From a virus: a stretch of DNA of 64,000 bases. Location of the stretch: the IMG/VR virus record IMGVR_UViG_3300042391_000692, positions 36,364-100,363 of that record. One strand, 5' to 3'. The position numbers and the translations under genes are program-made. The notes below the pieces were generated by a model. That model worked only from the letters and a program-made list of their open reading frames with translations, ran no database searches and was not told the DNA's origin. How positions within the stretch are numbered: position 1 is the first letter of the stretch; each line of letters opens with the position of its first letter. Of the stretch, positions 57,979 through 64,000 are shown piece after piece.

Positions 57979-58807
57979 GGCCCAAGGTCTTTCTTATCTT
58001 GGTTGCAGAGATATCGGTGATTGATTGATCAAATGATTCTTGCTCAATTTTATACCCCACATCACGTCCGTAAGTGATATTCACAATGTTGGGCACAATT
58101 TGAATTTCGTACTGCCCTTGATACACCATGTCTAGATCTCTACGTATATAATTCTTTACTTGATCAATAGCAAATGGGTTTGAGCCTTGCCAGCCTTGAC
58201 AGTCGCGAATTTGAATCACAACTTGCCCGGTTTTGGCAATGGCACGTTCAAACAAGGCACGATGGCCTGGGTGCCAGGGCTGCCAACGTCCCAGCATTTG
58301 TACTGTTTCTTTTTGCCAGTCAAACACAGGTCTACGTCTGTTATCTACAATATGCGCGGCAATGAACTCGCCCCATTTTTCTGCATTTTGCTCTGTGATT
58401 CTAAAGTCATAAACTTCAGGCGGAATAAAGGCTTTATTGGTATCTTCGTATCTACCTTTGTCAATGGTATCAACCCACACAGTCCAGTCTGCTTTGAAGT
58501 TGTTGCGCATTTCCACAAGTGGTGCCACAAAGTCACAGATGACATAATCACAATCGGTCATTGTGTCTGCCAGTGTTCTCATGCGAATGCTTTGACGTAT
58601 GCGTCCTGCTTCTGAAAAGTCCCAGTCGTTGTATTCTTTACGCACATCATCGGCGTTTAACCAACCTACCTTGATCTTGGCAAGTGGGGTCAAAGATAGT
58701 TCATTCACTTTGTATGAATCTTGTAAATGATCCACAAGGTGCTGTGCTAGATAAGTTTTGCCTGCGCCAGGCAAGCCCATGATTAAAATACGTTGAGGTT
58801 GTTTCAT
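57971..58807 (-). CDS. APS kinase-like/nucleotidyltransferase fusion
   Basis: 278 residues. N-terminal half: ILIMGLPGAGKTYLAQ (P-loop 11-18), GWLNADDVRKEYNDWDFSEAGRIRQ, the APS-kinase D-x-V-R and DF-S-x-x-x-R block. C-terminal half: MLGRWQPWHPGHRALFERA (H179-P-G-H182) and ISATKIRKTLG, an adenylyltransferase domain. Such fusions occur in T4-like phages. A possible reading is that it makes PAPS or a related activated sulfate for the neighbouring sulfotransferase. Overlaps both neighbours. Confidence 0.78.
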   Translation of the reverse strand: MKQPQRILIMGLPGAGKTYLAQHLVDHLQDSYKVNELSLTPLAKIKVGWLNADDVRKEYNDWDFSEAGRIRQSIRMRTLADTMTDCDYVICDFVAPLVEMRNNFKADWTVWVDTIDKGRYEDTNKAFIPPEVYDFRITEQNAEKWGEFIAAHIVDNRRRPVFDWQKETVQMLGRWQPWHPGHRALFERAIAKTGQVVIQIRDCQGWQGSNPFAIDQVKNYIRRDLDMVYQGQYEIQIVPNIVNITYGRDVGYKIEQESFDQSITDISATKIRKTLGLE

Positions 58808-59406
58808 ATTACTTTTACCTTTATGTCATTTGAGTGATAATTCTGAACATGGTTCAGTGGTGGTGGTTCGAGTGCCAGCATGTTGGCCAAGTCTCGATTG
58901 GTAGCCGGCTCTGCGCCATCATAATTATGCCAGGCCGACAACAGCCCATGATTTTGTTTGCTCACACGATCACACATGGTTTCGAGGTCTTGATAGTAGG
59001 GTTGATAAAAAGGGTATGTGATTGAAAACCCACCAGACCGTACCCACCAGCCCACACAGGCGTCATCAGGTCGGTGTACCAACACAATAGGCGCAGTAGG
59101 CCAATTTCTACGTAGATAATCAATGTTTTTTCTATAACAAAAAATATGACTTTTTACAATGCGATAACCCGTGCCTGAAAAAGGAGCATTCCACGTCTGT
59201 TCAGCCTGCTCGGGTGTCAACTGGTCAAGGTCTTCAGGAACACTAAATTCCATGCCCGGATCCCAGTATGCACCACAGTGTCCAGTTTGTTCATACTGTC
59301 TTAAGTCTGTGTTGTCAGATCTGTCAATACTAGGCGAGAAATAAATGTTGCGGGCCACAGAACTCCATTTGGATCCTGGAGCTCCGGCCAAGAAAATATA
59401 ACTCAT
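58804..59406 (-). CDS. Sulfotransferase-like protein, 200 aa
   Basis: YIFLAGAPGSKWSSVARNIYFS resembles the 5'-PAPS loop of sulfotransferases (GxPxSGTS-like, here GAPGSKWS), and YRIVKSHIFCYRKN followed by WPTAPIVLVHRPDDACVGWW matches the 3'-phosphate-binding block (VLVYRNP-like). Sulfates a glycan, protein or small molecule; the acceptor is unknown. Directly follows the APS kinase-like gene in an operon. Confidence 0.72.
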   Translation of the reverse strand: MSYIFLAGAPGSKWSSVARNIYFSPSIDRSDNTDLRQYEQTGHCGAYWDPGMEFSVPEDLDQLTPEQAEQTWNAPFSGTGYRIVKSHIFCYRKNIDYLRRNWPTAPIVLVHRPDDACVGWWVRSGGFSITYPFYQPYYQDLETMCDRVSKQNHGLLSAWHNYDGAEPATNRDLANMLALEPPPLNHVQNYHSNDIKVKVI

Positions 59407-60356
59407 TGCAGTCGTTGAATAATAGGCGCAAAGCTTCTACGCAGTTGTTCAGCATATCTAGCAGTACCTTGTGGGCTCAGTTGTTGTGGGTCTGTAAAGA
59501 TAAAACTGTCCCCTGCCCAGGCCTGATACTCTGCGCTTTGTATGGCTCGGCCAAATTCACGCTGATACCAGTCTAGTACGTCTTGGCGTGTGCCTGGCAA
59601 CAAGCTCACTACCCATCCTGCATACACAGATATACCGGGCACTGCTGTATTCATCAGCGGTGCATCTTTTAGATTGCGAATATTATGTGCGCCTGTGAGT
59701 CCAATCAGTTTGACTTTGCCAGCTTCGATCAAGGGACGAGCAACAGCCACGGGCATGATGCCAAATTCAGTAGAATTGCTGGCCACGCTTTGCACCGCTG
59801 GCGCTGGTCCAGAATGTTTGATAGCCTGTACTTGATCACTGCCACGCTGTGTGTACATGATATACTCATAGGCCATTTGATGCGCACCTCCGCCAATGGC
59901 CACATTGACCGGGCGTCCTGGACGCTGAATCAACGACACGAATTCTGCAGGTGTGTTTACTGCACTGCTGGTGTGTGCCACCAGTGCCAAGGGCGATTGC
60001 CCCAGGGTAACAACATTGACAAATGTGTTGTACTCAAATTTCTTTGTGTCGCGTTGCCAAATGTCATTGGTGACATACTGGCTCATGTGACTGGGCACAG
60101 CAATAACATGCCCATCTGCTGGCTGTGTGAGAAAATAATTGTGGGCCACAACTGAGTCAGCACCAGGTCTAGTTTCCACCACAAAGTTCACACCTGGGTT
60201 GTTTTGTTGCACTATGCTAGCGGCTTTGCGAAATGAAATCTCATTGCCTGATCCAGGAGCAAATCCCACAATCACTGTGACAGGTCGAGTGGGTTGCCAA
60301 GCCCAGGCAATATTTGTCAGCAGGGCCATGGTCAAAATAAGTAAAATTCTATGCAC
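59403..60356 (-). CDS. Bug/TctC-family periplasmic binding protein
   Basis: A GTG at 60356 with AAGGA six bases upstream gives a typical signal peptide MHRILLILTMALLTNIAWA and mature WQPTRPVTVIVGFAPGSGNEI. The body has the Bug hallmarks GxxxD-like loops (VVETRPGADSVVAHNYFLTQPADGHVIAV) and GWVVSLLPGT. Bug proteins bind carboxylates for tripartite uptake systems and are strongly amplified in Burkholderiales. No transporter partner is present, so it would serve a host system or act otherwise. Unusual in a phage. Confidence 0.9.
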   Translation of the reverse strand: MHRILLILTMALLTNIAWAWQPTRPVTVIVGFAPGSGNEISFRKAASIVQQNNPGVNFVVETRPGADSVVAHNYFLTQPADGHVIAVPSHMSQYVTNDIWQRDTKKFEYNTFVNVVTLGQSPLALVAHTSSAVNTPAEFVSLIQRPGRPVNVAIGGGAHQMAYEYIMYTQRGSDQVQAIKHSGPAPAVQSVASNSTEFGIMPVAVARPLIEAGKVKLIGLTGAHNIRNLKDAPLMNTAVPGISVYAGWVVSLLPGTRQDVLDWYQREFGRAIQSAEYQAWAGDSFIFTDPQQLSPQGTARYAEQLRRSFAPIIQRLQ

Positions 60357-60884
60357 GATCAATCCTTTTTAAATGAATATTTTAGTCAGTACTGGAAGCC
60401 CACTACTGATGCGTTTACTTATAGTGCTTATGGTGCTGTGGCCGCAAAAATACAGCCGCACGAAGAGGTTTTGGATGTGGGCTGTGGGTCTAACCCATTC
60501 AAAGCATTGTTGCCGCGTGTGACCGGAATTGATCCTGCGTTTGATCAAGCCGACATCAAATGCACAATTGAAAGCTTTCGACCAATAAAACTGTATGACG
60601 TTGCGTTGTGCCTGGGATCAATTAACTTTGGTGACCACACTGTGATCAACAGACAAATTGCCAAAGTGATTGATTGCCTTAAACCTCAGGCCAGAGTCTA
60701 CTGGCGACTAAATCCTGGACGAACTGATCATGCCAACAGTGAATGCCAGGCTGTGCCGTTTTATCCTTGGACACATAGCAAACTGCGTAAGCTAGCACTA
60801 TATCATGGATTTGAACAGCGCAATGAACAAACAGAAGGCAATGACCGTGTGCAACGATTATACGCTGAATGGCATCGCGGGTAA
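60351..60884 (+). CDS. Class I SAM-dependent methyltransferase, 177 aa
   Basis: EEVLDVGCGSNPFKALLP (residues 38-55) is the glycine-rich SAM loop, VTGIDPAF the acidic strand, and YDVALCLGSINFGDH the fourth motif. Short, single-domain enzyme. Its start codon overlaps the divergent Bug start by six bases; only a weak Shine-Dalgarno is visible. Ends 27 bases into the convergent SGNH-like gene. Target unknown. Confidence 0.8.
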   Translation: MHDQSFLNEYFSQYWKPTTDAFTYSAYGAVAAKIQPHEEVLDVGCGSNPFKALLPRVTGIDPAFDQADIKCTIESFRPIKLYDVALCLGSINFGDHTVINRQIAKVIDCLKPQARVYWRLNPGRTDHANSECQAVPFYPWTHSKLRKLALYHGFEQRNEQTEGNDRVQRLYAEWHRG

Positions 60885-61523
60885 TTGGTCAGAGATATAA
60901 CGATAGCAGGCCTGGTGTGCATCTGTCAAGGGATGGCACAGGTCACTGATAGCATGCCCTTGCTTGCGACTCCAGTTCACAAAGTTGTCCCCGTCAAATG
61001 TGGTCATGTGCGGCCGTATTGAGTTTTGCATTGCAGTTAACGCTGGAGTGGTGTGAAACTCTGTTTCAAACATCAGATCGTCCATGTAAGTCATGATAAA
61101 TGGCACAGAACGTTTTTGTAGCTGATCCACGCACAGTTGTACCATGCTCAAGGTGCTGAACTTGTCCCTAAACTGTGAATGAAAATTGCGATAGTAATAG
61201 TTGCCGTGGTTGTCGTTTTCGCTGGGGCGCAGAGTTAGCCATTTGTCTGTGCGAAAATCCACGTAGTCAAAACGATCAATCCAGGTCCAGTTCACAACAT
61301 AAAAGTCTGGCTCTGAAGTTGCGGCCAGCGCAGTTAACAAGCGTTCAGCAATGTGCATATTGCCTGCGCCCGGACGTGCATAGCATTGATACCCCCAGCC
61401 TTGACTCTGCGCCAGCAATGCTGGCCATGTCATTTGTGAAGGAGTGGCATAGGCTGTGCCGTAGCCGTCATCGGGTAGCTCGCAGCCAAACATAAAGCTA
61501 CAGCCAAAACTCTTGAGATTCAA
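60858..61523 (-). CDS. SGNH-like protein, paralog 5 (TTG start)
   Basis: TTG at 61523 with AGGATATTAA upstream. FGCSFMFGCELPDDGYGTAY gives the nucleophile block, ARPGAGNMHIAERLL the GxGN block, and HPLTDAHQACYRYISDQL a D-x-H-like end. Related to the 9026-9685 protein (FGCSFT...W). Immediately follows the 256-aa gene, whose stop is two bases away. Confidence 0.62.
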   Translation of the reverse strand: MNLKSFGCSFMFGCELPDDGYGTAYATPSQMTWPALLAQSQGWGYQCYARPGAGNMHIAERLLTALAATSEPDFYVVNWTWIDRFDYVDFRTDKWLTLRPSENDNHGNYYYRNFHSQFRDKFSTLSMVQLCVDQLQKRSVPFIMTYMDDLMFETEFHTTPALTAMQNSIRPHMTTFDGDNFVNWSRKQGHAISDLCHPLTDAHQACYRYISDQLPAMPFSV

Positions 61524-62294
61524 TTAATATCCTGCTTTTGCTATTTCAGCACCGCGGTTAAAACTGTCACTCCATGATGCTGTGCTGACACCGCCGCGAG
61601 CCTTTGACCATTGGTAACCGGCTCTGTGTCCTGAACAGTCTTTTGTACAAGGACTCATGCCCATGAACGTTAATTCTCGCAACTGTTCTTGCCCTTTGAT
61701 GCCAATTACCATGCTTCGTATATAGTCAGTCTCGGGGTCTTCAAGTTTGATTTTGTCTTTGAAAAGAACCTTTTCCAGGGGAAATAGTTCCAGCAATTGA
61801 TCAGGCGAACCAAAATTGTGTTCACTGCTGGCCTGTACATTGTCTCGGCCCTGCAGGACCACAAGAGTTCCTGAAGGTATGTTATCAAACCAGCCATGGT
61901 CAGGAATGTCTGTGGTGCTGGTGTTTATTACCAGGCCAGGATCTTGTAACTGACGATAGTCAATTTGATTGGCATCAGCTCGCATGTGGTCTACACCATC
62001 AATGTTCATGCTCTGTTGCATTTGTTTTCCCTGACGCAACCATTTGGCGTTCTTTTCCACGTCAATGATGCGTTCAATAGGAGTGTTGGCTTTGCGCAAG
62101 ATAGTACTCAAGTTACTGTACCATGAGCCCAGTACATAAGCAACTGGCACAGAGTCAATACCCTGTTTGCGCATGACTTGTTGTAGTTCACGAGCCAACC
62201 ATATCTTGCTCAAGATCAAGTCTGTGGTATAACTGCCGGCCAAGCTGTAGCCAGAACTTTCTTCAAGTGGTGCATACAGCTCGTTTAGAATCAT
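61524..62294 (-). CDS. Methyltransferase-like/virion-region protein, 256 aa
   Basis: MILNELYAPLEESSGYSL is tag-like. VPVAYVLGSWYSNLSTILRKANTPIERIIDVEKN looks like a SAM-methyltransferase opening with an altered glycine loop, and VINTSTTDIPDHGWFDNIPSGTLVVLQGRD the later strands. The end MSPCTKDCSGHRAGYQWSKARGG plus SFNRGAEIAKAGY is a cysteine-containing motif seen in other phage virion-region proteins. Function unknown. Confidence 0.6.
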   Translation of the reverse strand: MILNELYAPLEESSGYSLAGSYTTDLILSKIWLARELQQVMRKQGIDSVPVAYVLGSWYSNLSTILRKANTPIERIIDVEKNAKWLRQGKQMQQSMNIDGVDHMRADANQIDYRQLQDPGLVINTSTTDIPDHGWFDNIPSGTLVVLQGRDNVQASSEHNFGSPDQLLELFPLEKVLFKDKIKLEDPETDYIRSMVIGIKGQEQLRELTFMGMSPCTKDCSGHRAGYQWSKARGGVSTASWSDSFNRGAEIAKAGY

Positions 62295-62455
62295 GGATTT
62301 AGTTTGAAACCTGTGCTTTGCATCACGGGAAAGTTTGATGGCGGTTTCTTTTGCTTGGGACCAAGTTGTGAGGTGCGTGGGTCAACCACAGCATTGGGAA
62401 CTCCTGATGCCACAGGAATAACTCTGTGTGTGCGATTCATTGCGGATTTTCTCAT
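62291..62455 (-). CDS. Small basic protein, 54 aa
   Basis: From ATG 62455 (AGGAACTTAAC upstream) to a stop overlapping the next gene as ATGA. Product MRKSAMNRTHRVIPVASG with later VVDPRTSQLGPKQKKPPSNF; basic and proline-rich, likely unstructured. The tight couplings at both ends support it. Not recognised. Confidence 0.62.
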   Translation of the reverse strand: MRKSAMNRTHRVIPVASGVPNAVVDPRTSQLGPKQKKPPSNFPVMQSTGFKLNP

Positions 62456-62456
62456 G

Positions 62457-64000
62457 TTAAGTTCCTAGTCTTGTGTTACTTACCGACACTGCACCACTCA
62501 CATTGCTGCCACTGGCAGTGTTAAACGGTAGATACGCAAATCTATTGGGACCACCATGCAAAATTTCTTCATTGCTGTAGTCAGTTTGCGATCCTGTGTC
62601 GTAGAGCATGTTGGCTGTGCTGGTGTCGATTACTTTTTGTCTTATCTGTGCTGGTGTGGCAGTGGGATATACCTGTAGCAATTGTGCGGCAAGGCCGGCC
62701 ACCTGTGGTGAAGCCATGGACGTTCCTGAAATACTCATTATTTTATAACTGCCGTTTAGTGGATAAGCTGTGGTTGCGCCAAATGTATTGGTAGTACTAG
62801 TGGTGCTTACAATGTTGGTACCTGGTGCGTAAACATCAACCCTGGGCCCAGATTCACTATCGCCAAGTTTGTGTTCAGGAGTGTCATATCCAGTGCTGAC
62901 GTTGCCCACACAGATTACTCCTGTGGCACTGGCTGGTGAGCCACCACGCATGTAGTATCTAGGAGTGCTTGTTTGGTTAAAATAGTTGTCGTAATCTGGG
63001 CCGCCCAGCACATCTAAAGTTTGATAATAGTTTCCGGCTGCACCAACTAAGACCACACCTGCTGCCAGCAACTCAGCCACATCCACATCCACACTGTCTA
63101 CCCTTACGCCAAAGCGATTGGATGCACTGCCAATCATGCCATAACTGGGTTGTTTGCTACTGCCGGACCAGACTGTTCCACGATATACCCCGCCATTGAT
63201 ACTGGTAAAAGTAGTGATGTAACTCCAGCTCATATTCACAACTGTGGGACGTTTGTAGCCCAAGGCAGGGTCAACTGTTTTGTTGTTGTGCCAACCCTTG
63301 ATGCAGTCAAACACATCAGTTGTTGATATCCCATTGGTAGGCGCCACATTGAGGCCGTCCACAGTCATAACATATATTCTGGCATTTTTAGCACGACCGT
63401 ATGTTTTGCCTGCGGCAATGCCACAACAGTGTGTGCCATGTCCGTCGTAGTCGGTATAAAAATTAGCAGGCATGGTGCCCGCAATCCCTGACGCTGTGTA
63501 CCAGTCTATTTGCTGTACTCTAGTCACACCGGCTGCATCTTGAAAATCAGGATGATCAACCTGACAGCCCGAGTCTTGTACCACAAAATCTACTCCAGTA
63601 CCGTCCAAGGGATAGTTGTAGGTTAATGTGCCTGATGCACCTGGGGTATTCATTGTGGTTGAATTGCATCTAAACAGCCCCCAGTTAATACCAAGATTGT
63701 TGGCAGGATTGGTTCCCGGACTTTTATAATACAAGCCAGTTTGGCTGGCGTTGTTGTGAATTTGAATATCTGAGCGATGTTCAGGAGGGAGTTCTACACA
63801 AAAAACTCTAGAGTCGTTGCGCAGGTTATCTGCTTCCTCATCAGTCAAGTCATACCAGCACTGGCGTAGACTAGTAGGTCGCTCGTTTACAATGTCTATA
63901 CCGCGTTGGGGCACGTATGTACTGCCCGAGCCGTCTGTTTCTATTTCAGTCCAGAAGGCGTCATAGTCAACGCCTTCTTTGAGAGCTACGTTGTATGTGG
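62457..64000 (-). CDS. Subtilisin-like S8 serine protease, cut by right edge
   Basis: The frame is open to the window edge (reading TYNVALKEGVDYDAFW upstream of an internal GTG at 63914), so the start lies outside. VDFVVQDSGCQVDHPDF (catalytic Asp), DGHGTHCCGIAAG (His), VLVGAAGNYYQ (oxyanion Asn) and SISGTSMASPQVAGLAAQLL (Ser) are intact. A propeptide-like N terminus precedes them. T4-like marine phages carry related subtilases near structural genes; a virion-maturation or host-surface role is possible. Confidence 0.92.
   Translation of the reverse strand, partial: TYNVALKEGVDYDAFWTEIETDGSGSTYVPQRGIDIVNERPTSLRQCWYDLTDEEADNLRNDSRVFCVELPPEHRSDIQIHNNASQTGLYYKSPGTNPANNLGINWGLFRCNSTTMNTPGASGTLTYNYPLDGTGVDFVVQDSGCQVDHPDFQDAAGVTRVQQIDWYTASGIAGTMPANFYTDYDGHGTHCCGIAAGKTYGRAKNARIYVMTVDGLNVAPTNGISTTDVFDCIKGWHNNKTVDPALGYKRPTVVNMSWSYITTFTSINGGVYRGTVWSGSSKQPSYGMIGSASNRFGVRVDSVDVDVAELLAAGVVLVGAAGNYYQTLDVLGGPDYDNYFNQTSTPRYYMRGGSPASATGVICVGNVSTGYDTPEHKLGDSESGPRVDVYAPGTNIVSTTSTTNTFGATTAYPLNGSYKIMSISGTSMASPQVAGLAAQLLQVYPTATPAQIRQKVIDTSTANMLYDTGSQTDYSNEEILHGGPNRFAYLPFNTASGSNVSGAVSVSNTRLGT

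Noticed and set aside
1-64000. tRNA genes, CRISPR arrays, integrase or insertion sequences
   Set aside because: The few gaps (largest about 150 bases) show no cloverleaf, spaced repeat or terminal inverted repeat, and no transposase or integrase motif is encoded.

Overview
The window looks like about 64 kb of the accessory and early/late-mixed part of a large T4-type (Straboviridae-like or cyanomyovirus-like) tailed phage. The evidence is a T4-type family B DNA polymerase next to a sliding clamp, a T4 RNase H/FEN-type exonuclease, a DsbA-like DNA-binding protein, many small conserved T4-like open reading frames, a complete lysis set, TATAAATA-type late promoter boxes, almost no intergenic DNA and pervasive ATGA/TAATG start-stop overlaps. 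About nine tenths of the genes lie on the minus strand. I see no tRNA, rRNA, insertion sequence, integrase, CRISPR array or host-like operon, and no non-coding stretch longer than about 150 bases. A TctC/Bug-type periplasmic binding protein, a family amplified in Burkholderiales, hints at a betaproteobacterial (perhaps freshwater) host; this is inference only. Both window edges cut genes.

Layout. 1-3.8 kb: small conserved early-type genes served by three strong sigma70-like promoters, plus one plus-strand glycosyltransferase-like gene. 3.8-10.2 kb: MazG-like pyrophosphohydrolase, 5'-3' exonuclease, nucleotidyltransferase, three SGNH-like proteins, QueE and a phosphoribosyltransferase. 10.1-20.3 kb: B12-radical SAM protein, glycosyltransferases, QueD, PP-loop ATPase, Rieske protein, HIT protein, a possible nuclease, FolE, a short DegT, GalE. 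20.3-29 kb: conserved T4-like proteins, a DpdA/TGT-like enzyme, sliding clamp, methyltransferase-like protein, DNA polymerase, a pentein-fold amidinotransferase-like protein and DsbA. 29-36.6 kb: glycan and radical SAM genes, a large LysM protein, a Dps-like protein. 36.6-41.7 kb: a plus-strand island of radical SAM and glycosyltransferase genes facing a deacetylase/glycosyltransferase group. 41.9-50 kb: virion-type or injected-type proteins, including a four-domain polyprotein, a GP88 protein and a nucleotidyltransferase. 50-54 kb: a ClpA-like unfoldase, DnaJ and a holin. 54-58 kb: a LamG-like adhesin, GH19 endolysin, outer and inner spanins, DUF6321 and DUF5872-like proteins. 57.8-64 kb: a DUF2061/APS kinase/sulfotransferase cassette, the Bug protein, a methyltransferase, another SGNH protein and a subtilase.

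How it fits together. FolE, QueD, QueE and the DpdA-like enzyme together predict that the phage replaces some guanines in its DNA with a 7-deazaguanine. DpdA carries near its C terminus the same LFSFE peptide that ends the DNA polymerase, which suggests both dock on the clamp. A second theme is surface or glycan chemistry: at least seven glycosyltransferase-like proteins, GalE, DegT, LmbE deacetylase, four radical SAM enzymes, five SGNH-like proteins and a sulfation cassette. A third theme is proteins with a short acidic N-terminal tag resembling the T4 capsid-targeting sequence, which may be packaged and injected. Regulatory DNA is unusually compressed: one promoter sits inside a terminator stem, one late-type box sits in the loop of a hairpin next to a Shine-Dalgarno, and TAAATA boxes abut start codons that have no Shine-Dalgarno.
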